Assembly: GCA_964386865.1 (NCBI GenBank)
Contig: CAYLUN010000025.1
Location: 1 to 64,000, forward strand
Length of the DNA stretch: 64,000 bases
Origin: CAYLUN01 sp964386865
GTDB taxonomy: Bacteria; Verrucomicrobiota; Kiritimatiellia; RFP12; UBA1067
Reading direction: 5' to 3'
Positions 24,601 through 33,014 of the stretch are shown here, one piece after another. Position numbers and translations under genes: made by a program. Each line of letters opens with the position of its first letter. Position 1 is the stretch's first letter. The notes beneath the pieces were generated by a model. It was not told the DNA's origin, made no database searches, and saw only the letters and a list, made by a program, of their open reading frames with translations.

Positions 24601-25730
24601 CGTCCTCCCGCGGACGGCGCGGCGGCCGCCTTGGCCTTTGGGCGGGCGATGAGGCGCAGGAGCGCCGTCTCGAGCAAGAACATCTCCGGCAGCGCGGTGG
24701 AGACCAGCTTCTCGCGCAGCTCCAAGATGCGGAAGCGGGCAACGCGCAGCTCCTGCAGCGTGTAGTTCAACGCGTACGGCAGCCGCTTCTTCAGCGCCCA
24801 CGCATTCGTGATCTTGGGGTTGACCGGCAGCACGCCGAGCAGCACCGACGCCTCGGGGGGCAGGCTCGACGACCAGCCGCAGGCGCCGCCCGTACCGCCG
24901 AACACCCACTTGCGGTCATGCGCCTCGCGCAGAACCAGCAGCTCTCGAACGCTCTTCTCGAGCATGGCCGCGAGCATCACGCCCACGCCCTTTTGGCCGC
25001 TGAGTCGCTTGAGGGTGCCGAGAAGCGCGCCGGCGTCGCGCGCCCCAAACGCGTCGAGCAGGTCCCAAGCCTCGGCCTCGCGGCCGATCGACGTGATCTC
25101 GCGCACATCGTGGGCCGAGACGTGCTTGGCGTGTCCGAGATAGAGGCGCAGCTTCTCCACTTCCTGCGCGAGGAAACGCGTATCGAAGCCGGCGCGGTTG
25201 AGGAACTCCTTCCGCGCGTCGCCGTCCATCGTCAGTCCGGCCCCCTCCAGCAGCCCGTCCAGCCGCTGATCCGCCAGCTTCTCCAACTCCCAGCTCTTGA
25301 AGCCGCCGCCGAAATCCTGAACTTCGCCCAGCTTCTGGCAGAGCTTGAAGAAAACCGACGTCCGCAGGAGCTTGCCCACCGTGATGACCAGCGTCTGCCC
25401 CTCCAGAAGCCCGCCCCTGAGCCAGTCGCACAGCCGCTCCACCGACTCCTTGGCGGCGACAGACTCCGCCACGCGCCCGCCCCCAGTCACAAAGTGGGCG
25501 TCGCGCAGCCACGTCACCTTGACACCCCCGAAAAAGCCCGGCGTCAGAACCGACTCGACGCACGCCTCCACCGCCCGGCGCACCTCGTCTCCCGTATCTT
25601 TGCGACCGTCCACGACCTCGATTCCGAACTCGCGGTCCGCCGCCGGCACGAGCTGGCTCAGCCGCTCGCGGGCCGCCGCGTCGACCAGATAATCGTCGTC
25701 GCCGCAAATGAGGTACAATTTGCCGTTCAT
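24597..25730 (-). CDS. holA: DNA polymerase III subunit delta
   Basis: Clamp-loader delta subunit that opens the sliding clamp. 377 residues from ATG 25730 (MNGKLYLICGDDDYLVD, the typical 'Y.I.GDD.yLv' opening of HolA); the frame to 25775 adds unrelated residues. Domain I/II markers are VVTVGKLLR-type (LVITVGKLLRTSVFF) and AEKLADQRL-like segments, then FLAQEVEKLRLYLG and DAFGARDAGALLGTLKRL, and a C-terminal helical collar domain. No ribosome site precedes the ATG; a -10-like TACAAT ends eight bases before it, so the transcript may be leaderless. Confidence 0.88.
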   Translation of the reverse strand: MNGKLYLICGDDDYLVDAAARERLSQLVPAADREFGIEVVDGRKDTGDEVRRAVEACVESVLTPGFFGGVKVTWLRDAHFVTGGGRVAESVAAKESVERLCDWLRGGLLEGQTLVITVGKLLRTSVFFKLCQKLGEVQDFGGGFKSWELEKLADQRLDGLLEGAGLTMDGDARKEFLNRAGFDTRFLAQEVEKLRLYLGHAKHVSAHDVREITSIGREAEAWDLLDAFGARDAGALLGTLKRLSGQKGVGVMLAAMLEKSVRELLVLREAHDRKWVFGGTGGACGWSSSLPPEASVLLGVLPVNPKITNAWALKKRLPYALNYTLQELRVARFRILELREKLVSTALPEMFLLETALLRLIARPKAKAAAAPSAGGR

Positions 25731-25738
25731 GAGGGGCG

Positions 25739-25767
25739 ATTGTAGCGCATGCGGCGGGCGATTGCCA
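25739..25767 (-). promoter_or_regulatory. Promoter of holA, possibly leaderless
   Basis: Minus strand: TGGCAA (25767-25762), 17-base spacer, TACAAT (25744-25739), then eight bases to ATG 25730. The expected transcription start falls at or next to the start codon, and no Shine-Dalgarno is present. The -35 match is weak. Confidence 0.4.
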
Positions 25768-25838
25768 GACAGCAATGAGCCCCGCCACTGACTAATTGCG
25801 CGCCCCGTTCCAGACGCCTCGCGAACGCCTAAAACCTG

Positions 25839-25868
25839 TTGCCAGAACCGGCCCCCGAACGCTATAGT
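25839..25868 (+). promoter_or_regulatory. Promoter of the TPR-like lipoprotein gene
   Basis: TTGCCA (25839-25844), 18-base spacer, TATAGT (25863-25868); leader of about 45 bases to ATG 25918, with AAGGAG six bases before the start. Divergent from the holA promoter. Confidence 0.5.
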
Positions 25869-25917
25869 ATGGCTTCAGACTTTAGCCAGAAGAAGAACCC
25901 AAGGCAAGGAGATGAAC

Positions 25918-27501
25918 ATGCGGATGACGGCCAAACAGCTCGCGTTTTTCGGCTTCGTGTGGATGGCGGCGGCAGCCGGGGTCGTTTGTTTCACGGCGGG
26001 GTGCAAACCCTCGGCCAAGAAGCAGGCGGCGATCGAGCAGCGCCTCCGCCAAGAGATGGAGGAGTTGGCGACCAAGATCCAAGAGTGCCAGGCACAGGGG
26101 CAGCTCGCCGAGGGGCTCGCGCTGGCGGAAAAGGGACTGTCGACCGCCACGTATGCGCCTCAGAAGCCCCGCTACTTCGCCCTCAAAGTGGACATCCTGC
26201 TGGCCCAGGGCAATGACGCGGCGGTGTCCGCGCTGCTCCTCGCCACGTGGAAGGCTGAGCCCGCGCTCGCGCAAGGCCTCTTCGGCCGCCTGTACGGCCA
26301 CTACCAGCAGCAGAACAACAGTGCCGCAGCGCTCGCGTGGTGCGGGCGCCTGCTTGACCTCGGCGAGAGCCTGCCGGCCGACCTGCGCAGACAGGTTTTG
26401 GACTGGCATCTGGCGACCTCGCTGGCGACGCGTGACGTGGCCGCCTGCGAAGCGAGCATCACGCAGATCATGAAGGCCCTGCCCCCTCAGGACGCCGTCG
26501 CGCTGCTCCAGCCCGCCTTGGGCGGCCTCGTCGACGCCGGTCAGCACGTGCTCGCCGCTCTGCTGGCCAAGCACGTATCCGGCCAGAAAGACCTCGCCGC
26601 GCCCTACCGCGACCTCGTCGTGACGCTGACTGTGCGCTGCCTGCTGGCCGCCTCCGACTGGGCCAACCTCACGCCGGCCTTCAACGCCTGCGCCGAGCAG
26701 CTCACGGACGAGCCGCTCCTCAAAATCATGCGCCAAGTCTTCACGGCCCTCCAGAAGGCGAACCAGCGCGAGCTGCTGGAGCAGTCCAGCCGGCACGTGG
26801 TGTTCAGCGCGCCCGCCAAAACGAACTCCGTGAACTTCGCCTCCCGGCTGTGGGTCGAGTGCGGCGTGGCCCAGAGCAAGAAAATCCTCCCCGAACGTCT
26901 GCAGGAGCTGCTCGCCGCCCAGGTGTCGCCGGTTCAAGTCGGCAACCTCTATGACCGCTATTTCTACGACATGGTCAGCGAGATCGACGTGATCCGCAGC
27001 CTCTGCTCGCTCGGCGAGCGCATCCTGGCGGTCTGCAAGGACGAGAACACGGTCAACAACATCAAGCTCAAGATCCTCGACGGCGCGTTCCTCGTCGAAA
27101 ATTACGACCTCGCGGTCCAGATGCTCGAGGCCGGCATCCCTGGAAAGGACAAGACCTGGCACGACATGTCCATCCCGAAGGTCAAGGCGCACCGCGCCAT
27201 GGCGCAAAAGAACCCCCGCGACGCCGTGAAGTATTTCCGGGAGTTCATGAACGCCTGGCTATCCTCTAACCAGGAGGAAGAGTACGACCCCACCAGCGGC
27301 ATCGCCTACAGCCGCGAGTGGATCCTCGGCCGCAACGCGAACCGCATCGCCGGCATCCTCGACTCCATCCCGGACAAGGCCGAGGCCGACAAGGCCCGCG
27401 CCGAGGCGAAGGCCTATTTCAAGGTCGCCGTCGAAAAGGCCAAGCCCGACGCCGAAGCCACCCGCCTGATCAAGGAAGAGACCAAGGACATGGGGCTGTA
27501 A
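25918..27501 (+). CDS. Predicted lipoprotein with helical (TPR-like) repeats
   Basis: 527 residues. Start set at the second ATG (25918) because AAGGAG is directly adjacent to the first (25912) but six bases from the second. A lipoprotein signal ends VVCFTAGC. The mature protein is almost entirely helical, with a coiled coil at residues 35-60 (AAIEQRLRQEMEELATKIQE) and TPR-like helix pairs such as GQLAEGLALAEKGLSTAT and NNSAAALAWCGRLLDLGESLP. No catalytic motif. Probably a periplasmic scaffold or outer-membrane assembly accessory; that is inference from architecture. Convergent with ispG, 18 bases between stops. Confidence 0.8.
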   Translation: MRMTAKQLAFFGFVWMAAAAGVVCFTAGCKPSAKKQAAIEQRLRQEMEELATKIQECQAQGQLAEGLALAEKGLSTATYAPQKPRYFALKVDILLAQGNDAAVSALLLATWKAEPALAQGLFGRLYGHYQQQNNSAAALAWCGRLLDLGESLPADLRRQVLDWHLATSLATRDVAACEASITQIMKALPPQDAVALLQPALGGLVDAGQHVLAALLAKHVSGQKDLAAPYRDLVVTLTVRCLLAASDWANLTPAFNACAEQLTDEPLLKIMRQVFTALQKANQRELLEQSSRHVVFSAPAKTNSVNFASRLWVECGVAQSKKILPERLQELLAAQVSPVQVGNLYDRYFYDMVSEIDVIRSLCSLGERILAVCKDENTVNNIKLKILDGAFLVENYDLAVQMLEAGIPGKDKTWHDMSIPKVKAHRAMAQKNPRDAVKYFREFMNAWLSSNQEEEYDPTSGIAYSREWILGRNANRIAGILDSIPDKAEADKARAEAKAYFKVAVEKAKPDAEATRLIKEETKDMGL

Positions 27502-27519
27502 CAGGTGCCTGCTTGATTG

Positions 27520-28599
27520 CTACGCCTGCCAGCGCTCAACCAGGCCGACAATCGCATCCAACGCGTCGGCCTCGGGTATGAGGCGGAGCTGTTTGCCACG
27601 CACGAAAAGCGCGAACTCGCCGTTGCCGCCCGCCACCGCGATGTCCGCCCCGCGCGCCTCGCCCGGGCCGTTCACGACGCACCCCATCACGGCCACATGC
27701 GGCCGCGGCGCCTCCGGATGCTCCCGGTAGTGGCGCTCCAGCCGCTCCTCCACGCGCGCCGCGAGCGCGGCCACATCCACGCGCGTCCGCCCGCAGGTCG
27801 GGCAGGAGGTGACCGCCGCGCCCGGCGCGCGCAGCCCCACGCTGCGCAGCAGCTCCACGCCCACGCGAACCTCTTTCGCGGGCGCGTCCGTGAGCGACAC
27901 GCGAATCGTGTCGCCGATGCCGTCCAGCAGCAGCGCGCCGAGCGCCACGCACGAGCGCACCGTGCCCGGCAGAAAAGTCCCGGCCTCCGTCACGCCCAAA
28001 TGCAAGGGGTAGACTGTGCGCTCGGATAACAGCCGGTAGGCCGCGATCGTGCGCGGCACGTCCGAGGCTTTGACCGAGATCTTGATCTCGTGGTACCCCT
28101 CCGCCTCCACCAGCGCCACGTGCCGCAGCGCGCTCTCCACCAGCGCCTCCGGCGTGGCCGAGCCGTGACGGGCGAGGATGTCCTTCTCCAGCGAACCGCC
28201 GTTCACGCCGATGCGGATCGGCACCAGGCGCTCCCGCGCGGCGGCCACGACCTCGCGCACGCGCCCGGGCCCGCCGATGTTGCCGGGGTTGATGCGCAGC
28301 CCGTCCGCGCCGGCCTCGAGGGCGGCCAGCGCCAGCCGGTGGTCGAAATGGATGTCAGCCACGAGCGGCACGGGCGACGCGGCGCGCACGCGCGTGAAGA
28401 CGTCGGCCGCGGCTTGGTCCGGCACCGTCAGGCGCACGATGTCGCAGCCCAGCTCGGCCGCCTCGGCGATCTGCCGCGACAGCGCGGCCTCGTCGTGCGG
28501 ATGCGCGTTAGCCATGGTCTGCACGCTGACCGGCGCGCCGCCGCCTATCGCGACGCGGCCGACGTGGGTGCGCCGGGTCTCTGTGCGGGCTCGTAGCAT
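27520..28599 (-). CDS. ispG: 4-hydroxy-3-methylbut-2-enyl diphosphate synthase (IspG/GcpE)
   Basis: [4Fe-4S] enzyme of the MEP isoprenoid pathway that reductively converts MEcPP to HMBPP. 359 residues, the short bacterial type. The TIM barrel is visible from SVQTMANAHPHD, with DIVRLTVPDQ and LVADIHFDHRLALAALEAGADGLRINPGNIG; the cluster-binding half contains TSCPTCGRT and MGCVVNGPGEARGADI, giving the three Cys plus Glu that ligate the cluster. Last gene of the series purA-uppS-cdsA-dxr-rseP-ispG, 20 bases after rseP. With dxr in the same operon this shows a working MEP pathway. Confidence 0.96.
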   Translation of the reverse strand: MLRARTETRRTHVGRVAIGGGAPVSVQTMANAHPHDEAALSRQIAEAAELGCDIVRLTVPDQAAADVFTRVRAASPVPLVADIHFDHRLALAALEAGADGLRINPGNIGGPGRVREVVAAARERLVPIRIGVNGGSLEKDILARHGSATPEALVESALRHVALVEAEGYHEIKISVKASDVPRTIAAYRLLSERTVYPLHLGVTEAGTFLPGTVRSCVALGALLLDGIGDTIRVSLTDAPAKEVRVGVELLRSVGLRAPGAAVTSCPTCGRTRVDVAALAARVEERLERHYREHPEAPRPHVAVMGCVVNGPGEARGADIAVAGGNGEFALFVRGKQLRLIPEADALDAIVGLVERWQA

Positions 28600-28619
28600 G
28601 TCGGGTCACTCCGAAGCCA

Positions 28620-30101
28620 TCAGGGCGCGGGCGCCGCGTTGGTGCTCGCGGCCGGCGCGGGCGCAGGCGCCACGGGCTGCTGCCGCTCGGCCAGTTCGCG
28701 CTCGTACGCGCGCCGGGCCTTGTTCAAGCGGACTTCGCGAACGATGTCCCGGTAGAAAAGCAAGGCCATCAGACCGATGAGCAGAATCGCGCAGGCGTTG
28801 ACGAGGACCGCCACCACTTTCGGGTGCGGCTTGCGGCGCGACACGATCTCGAACAGCGCGAACAGCACGTGGCCGCCGTCCAGCACCGGAATCGGAAGCA
28901 GGTTCAAAATCGCCAGGTTCACGCAGATCATGCGCAGAAAGCCCAGCGCGTCCATCATGCTTCCCTTGACGGTCTCGTACAGCCGGACGAAGATCATCGC
29001 CGGCCCGCCGATGCTCTTCGCCACCGCGCCACGCTCGCCCTTTTCCTTGGGGATGACCAGCGCCTGCAGGACGCGGACGACCGACATGGAGTCCCACTTC
29101 AGCTGCTTCCACGGGTCGCGGTACATCATCCACGCCCGGACGTCCTCCATCCCGTCGCGAACCTCTAGGCCAACCCGGTGGCAGCCGGCGTCCGCATCGA
29201 AGCGGGGGGTGACCTGAAGCGTCATGCGCTCGGCGCCGCGCCTGACACCCAGCGCCACCGGCGAGCCGCCGTTCTTCCGTATCAGCGAGACGAAGCTCGT
29301 GACGCCCAGAACAGGGACGTTGCCGACGGTCTGGATCACGTCGTTGGTGACGAGCCCGCAGGCCGCGGCGGGCCAGTCCGGCATGACGCGCGCGACGACG
29401 CAGGCTGTCTCCGGCAGCACCCCGTCCAGCATCGCGATGCCGAACACGGGCTCTCGCTTGAAGGGGATCTCGAACTCGCGGACGGCACCGTCCCGCGCGA
29501 TGCGGAACAGCGCGCGGCCGGACTGCCCCATCATGTGGTTCTCAACCTCCAGCTCCGTCCACGTCTCGACCTTCTTGCCGTTCACCGAGAGAATGCGGTC
29601 CCCCGCGCGCAGCCCGGCCTTCCACGCCTCGGACGCCTCCTCGACCGCGCCGACGCGCGTATCGACGACGCCCGTGCGCACGCCCGGCATGAAAAAGATG
29701 ACGTAGGCCAGAATGACCGCCAGCACGACATTCCCCAGCGGGCCGGCCACCGACACGACGATGCGCTTCCAAGCCGCGATGTCCGGCAGCTCGCGCTCTG
29801 CCGCGCCGCCCGCCGGCTGCTCGCCCTGCACCTTCTCCATGCCCGAGGGATCCAGCTGAGGCAAGGCCACATAGCCGCCGCAGGGGATGCAGCCGATCTT
29901 GTACTCCACGCCGTTGACGCGGCGCTTCCAGAGCGCCGGCCCGAAACCGATCGCGAACGCGTCGACCTGCAGGCCCAGCCAGCGGGCCGCGAGAAAGTGG
30001 CCGAACTCGTGGATGAAGATCGCCAACCCGAACAGAAACACGACGCAGAAGCCCGCCAACACCGAGCCGAGCGCACCCCACAACATGCTCACCATCACCA
30101 T
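28620..30101 (-). CDS. rseP: RseP-type site-2 membrane metalloprotease
   Basis: Intramembrane zinc protease that cleaves transmembrane anti-sigma factors or signal-peptide remnants. 493 residues from ATG 30101, with GGAGG eight bases upstream; ATGs at 30095 and 30086 are alternatives. Zinc motif HEFGHFLAARW in the first helix, then tandem PDZ domains (about 165-330; GLRAGDRILSVNGKKV and ACGLVTNDVIQTVGNVPV) and the third zinc ligand in NLLPIPVLDGGHVLFALFE. The tail is Ala/Pro-rich (APAPAASTNAAPAP). It lies in the envelope operon between dxr and ispG, a common arrangement with cdsA-dxr. Confidence 0.95.
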   Translation of the reverse strand: MVMVSMLWGALGSVLAGFCVVFLFGLAIFIHEFGHFLAARWLGLQVDAFAIGFGPALWKRRVNGVEYKIGCIPCGGYVALPQLDPSGMEKVQGEQPAGGAAERELPDIAAWKRIVVSVAGPLGNVVLAVILAYVIFFMPGVRTGVVDTRVGAVEEASEAWKAGLRAGDRILSVNGKKVETWTELEVENHMMGQSGRALFRIARDGAVREFEIPFKREPVFGIAMLDGVLPETACVVARVMPDWPAAACGLVTNDVIQTVGNVPVLGVTSFVSLIRKNGGSPVALGVRRGAERMTLQVTPRFDADAGCHRVGLEVRDGMEDVRAWMMYRDPWKQLKWDSMSVVRVLQALVIPKEKGERGAVAKSIGGPAMIFVRLYETVKGSMMDALGFLRMICVNLAILNLLPIPVLDGGHVLFALFEIVSRRKPHPKVVAVLVNACAILLIGLMALLFYRDIVREVRLNKARRAYERELAERQQPVAPAPAPAASTNAAPAP

Positions 30102-30158
30102 CACCTCTTCCTCCGCGCAAGGGGTAGTCCGTACGCCCGCGCGCGGTAAATCCATTCT

Positions 30159-31352
30159 TTAAAGCGCACGCGACGCGTACTCGCGCGCCCATGCGTCGGC
30201 CTCGAACACGGCCTCAAAGCTCTCGCACGGCGCAACCGCGTGCGCCTCCATCACGCGCCCGATCAGCCGCCAGATGCCGGCGAACGGTATGCGCCCGGCC
30301 AGAAAAGCGGCCACCGCCACCTCGTCCGCCGCGTTGACCACGGTCGGCAACGTCCCGCCGCTCGCGGCCGCCTCGCGGATCAGCCGCAGGCAGGGAAAGC
30401 GCGATTCGTCAGGCTCGCTGAACGTCAGCTGTCCCAGCCGGGCCAGCGCGAGCTCCGGCATGCGGGCCGGCAGCCGGTCCGGCCACGTGAGCGCATACTG
30501 GATGGCAAAGCGCATGTCGGGCTGCGAAAGCTGAGCCATGGACGCCCCGTCGACGAAGGTCACGAGCGAGTGTACGATGCTCTCGGGGTGAACCACCACG
30601 CCGATCTTGTCCACCGGCACGTCGAACAGCCAGCGGGCCTCTAGAATCTCCAGGCCCTTGTTCATCATCGTGGCGGAGTCGACGGTGACCTTGGGCCCCA
30701 TCGACCAGCGCGGGTGCGCGAGCGCCTGCTGCGGCGTGACCCGCTCGAAGTCGACCTCGGGGCGCAAGGCGAATGGCCCTCCCGACGCCGTCAGGAGCAG
30801 CCGCTCGATGCGATCTTCCGCTCGGCCCGCAACGGCGCCCGCAGCGCGCACGCAGGCCGCCGTGCAGACCGGCGACTGCAGGCACTGGAACAGCGCGCTG
30901 TGCTCGCTGTCGATCGGGAGTATCTTCACGTTCGCGGCGGCGCGCCGCCGCATCACGAGCTCGCCGGCCGAGACCAAGACCTCCTTGGTCGCCAGCGCCA
31001 CGTCGTGACCGGCCTCCATCGCCGCCAGCACGGGGCGCAGCCCCGACAGGCCCACCAGCGCGCAGACCACGGTGTCGGCCTCGGCCAGCGCCGCCAACGC
31101 CTCCACGCCCTCGGCCCCCGCCCACACCCGGATGCCGTGCGGGCGCGCCAGCAGCTCGGCCTCGCGCGCGGCTTCCCTGTCTTCCACGGCGACCGTCCGG
31201 ACGCCGAACTGCAGGGCCTGGTCGAGCACGCGCGTCACCTTGCTCCGCGTGGCCAGCCCCACGACACGCAGCGACTCGGGCAGCGCCTCCGCCACGCGCA
31301 GCGTGTTTTCGCCGATCGAACCGGTGCTGCCCAGGATGACCAGTGCTTTCAT
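30159..31352 (-). CDS. dxr: 1-deoxy-D-xylulose 5-phosphate reductoisomerase
   Basis: NADPH- and metal-dependent first committed step of the MEP pathway. 397 residues from ATG 31352 (MKALVILGSTGSIGENTLRV, the NADPH-binding opening). Catalytic-domain markers: ALATKEVLVSAGELV, LPIDSEHSALFQCL (metal-binding Asp/Glu), GPKVTVDSATMMNKGLEILEARWLF and the flexible-loop segment VVHPESIVHSLVTF. All expected. The start overlaps the cdsA stop by four bases (ATGA), so it is translated with cdsA; rseP follows after 57 bases. Confidence 0.97.
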   Translation of the reverse strand: MKALVILGSTGSIGENTLRVAEALPESLRVVGLATRSKVTRVLDQALQFGVRTVAVEDREAAREAELLARPHGIRVWAGAEGVEALAALAEADTVVCALVGLSGLRPVLAAMEAGHDVALATKEVLVSAGELVMRRRAAANVKILPIDSEHSALFQCLQSPVCTAACVRAAGAVAGRAEDRIERLLLTASGGPFALRPEVDFERVTPQQALAHPRWSMGPKVTVDSATMMNKGLEILEARWLFDVPVDKIGVVVHPESIVHSLVTFVDGASMAQLSQPDMRFAIQYALTWPDRLPARMPELALARLGQLTFSEPDESRFPCLRLIREAAASGGTLPTVVNAADEVAVAAFLAGRIPFAGIWRLIGRVMEAHAVAPCESFEAVFEADAWAREYASRAL

Positions 31353-32248
31353 GACGCCACCGCGTATCCCACGAACCAAGCCAGGTAGAAATAGAGCACG
31401 GCGGGCGTGAAGGTCAGGCTGTCGAACATGTCCAAGATCCCGCCCATGCCTGGCAGCAAGCCGGCGGAATCCTTGATGTTGACGGCCCGCTTGAACATCG
31501 ACTCGACGAGGTCGCCCAGCACGCCGACGACGCCCAGGACCAGCCCCAGAGCGGCCCCGTGCAGCCCGCTGAGCGTCGCCAGCGGCCCGCCCATGTCATA
31601 GCGCTTCGCGATCCACACCATAGCCACGCTCGCGAGCATCGAGGCGGCCAGGCCGCCGGCCAAGCCCTCCCAGGACTTCTTCGGGGAAATGCGCGGGAAC
31701 ATCTTGTGCTTGCCGACGGAAAGTCCCACCGCAAACGCCCCGACGTCGCCGAGCTTCACGACCAGCGCGATGTAAGCGGCCAAGAAAACGCCCACGCGGG
31801 CCGAGGGGATCTCAAAGCAGCTGTCCGCTCCCCACTGCGCCAGCCGGATGAAGAAGCTGAGCATGAACGGCAGGTAGAAGAAACCGAGCAGCGTCATCGC
31901 CGTGTGCTCAACCGGCCGCTTGATCCGCGAATCGAACAGCACGCGGAGCATGACCCCGAAAACCAGCAGGACGAGGATCAGGCACTCCGTCTGGTGCCCC
32001 AACGGCAGCAGGCTCGCCGCCTTGGGCGGGTAGGCGTAGCACGCGGTCAGCCACAGCGCCCCCATCGCCATCCCGCAGTTTCGGCTCAGCGAGAAGCCCC
32101 CCTGGCGCATCATCACGTAGAACTCGTTCTGGCACGCGCAGGACATCAGCAAAAGAACCGCGAACAGGATCCAGCCGGGCATGTAGCACAGCGCCAGCAC
32201 CCAGGCAACCGAGACCAGCATGCCTGTGAGGATACGACGAGTCAGCAT
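31349..32248 (-). CDS. cdsA: Phosphatidate cytidylyltransferase
   Basis: Makes CDP-diacylglycerol, precursor of membrane phospholipids, in the inner membrane. 299 residues from ATG 32248 with about eight helices. Family signature in the C-terminal part: FPRISPKKSWEGLAGG, then LGDLVESMFKRAVNIKDSAGLLPG, MGGILDMFDSLTF. Two residues of the usual LPGHGG-x-LDR signature are Met here (LPGMGG, LDMFDS), a variation that leaves the catalytic Asp of LDxxDS in place. The start overlaps the uppS stop by seven bases (ATGCTGA) and the stop overlaps dxr. Confidence 0.93.
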   Translation of the reverse strand: MLTRRILTGMLVSVAWVLALCYMPGWILFAVLLLMSCACQNEFYVMMRQGGFSLSRNCGMAMGALWLTACYAYPPKAASLLPLGHQTECLILVLLVFGVMLRVLFDSRIKRPVEHTAMTLLGFFYLPFMLSFFIRLAQWGADSCFEIPSARVGVFLAAYIALVVKLGDVGAFAVGLSVGKHKMFPRISPKKSWEGLAGGLAASMLASVAMVWIAKRYDMGGPLATLSGLHGAALGLVLGVVGVLGDLVESMFKRAVNIKDSAGLLPGMGGILDMFDSLTFTPAVLYFYLAWFVGYAVAS

Positions 32249-32985
32249 GGCGAGCCCTCCCGTCCGCGCGTGGAGCCGACGCCGCCGAACCGGCGCTCGC
32301 GCGCGGCGTAGGCGTCCAAGGCCGCGCGGAAATCGGCCTCGCGGAAATCCGGCCACAGAACGGGCGTCACGTGGAACTCGCTGTAGGCGCACTGCCACAG
32401 CAAGAAGTTGCTCACGCGCAGCTCGCCGCTCGTCCGGATGATCAGGTCGGGGTCGGGCACGTCAGGCGCGTAGAGCCGGTCGGCGACCGTCCGCTCGCCG
32501 ATGGCGTCCGGCGCGAGCGTGCCAGCCTGAACCTCCGCGGCGATCTGCCGCACCGCGCGCACCAGCTCGCTGCGGCCGCTGTAGCTCAGCGCGACGATCA
32601 GCTGGCGCTCGAACCCCAGCGTCTCGCGCTCCACACGCTCCAGCGCCTGGCGCAGCTGAGCCGGCAGGTCTTCGCGGCGCCCGATCACGCGCAGGCGCAC
32701 CTGCCGCTCGATCAGCTCGGCCTCGTAGCGCTCGATGAACGCGCCCAGCAGCGCCATGAGGCCGGAGACCTCCTCCTGCGGGCGCGACCAGTTCTCGGTG
32801 CTGAAGGCGTAGAGGGTCAGGTAGCGCACGCCCGCGTCCCGGCAGTAGTTCAAGACGCAGCGCACGGTCTCCGAGCCGGCCTCGTGCCCGGCCAGGCGCG
32901 GCTTCCCGCGCTGCCGCGCCCAACGCCCATTGCCATCCATGATGATGGCGACGTGCTGCGGCACTCTCTGTGCGTTTGCGTCCAT
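32242..32985 (-). CDS. uppS: Isoprenyl (undecaprenyl) diphosphate synthase
   Basis: Cis-prenyltransferase that builds the C55 lipid carrier for peptidoglycan. 247 residues from ATG 32985. Characteristic segments: HVAIIMDGNGRWARQRGKPR (catalytic Asp), GHEAGSETVR, TLYAFSTENWSRPQEEV and the C-terminal LIIRTSGELRVSNFLLWQCA with YSEFHV. It follows purA by 29 bases and overlaps cdsA. The pairing uppS-cdsA-dxr-rseP is widespread among bacteria and links isoprenoid, phospholipid and envelope quality control. Confidence 0.96.
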   Translation of the reverse strand: MDANAQRVPQHVAIIMDGNGRWARQRGKPRLAGHEAGSETVRCVLNYCRDAGVRYLTLYAFSTENWSRPQEEVSGLMALLGAFIERYEAELIERQVRLRVIGRREDLPAQLRQALERVERETLGFERQLIVALSYSGRSELVRAVRQIAAEVQAGTLAPDAIGERTVADRLYAPDVPDPDLIIRTSGELRVSNFLLWQCAYSEFHVTPVLWPDFREADFRAALDAYAARERRFGGVGSTRGREGSPC

Positions 32986-33014
32986 GTCAGTCACGGGCAC
33001 GGCCAGCCGCGCCC

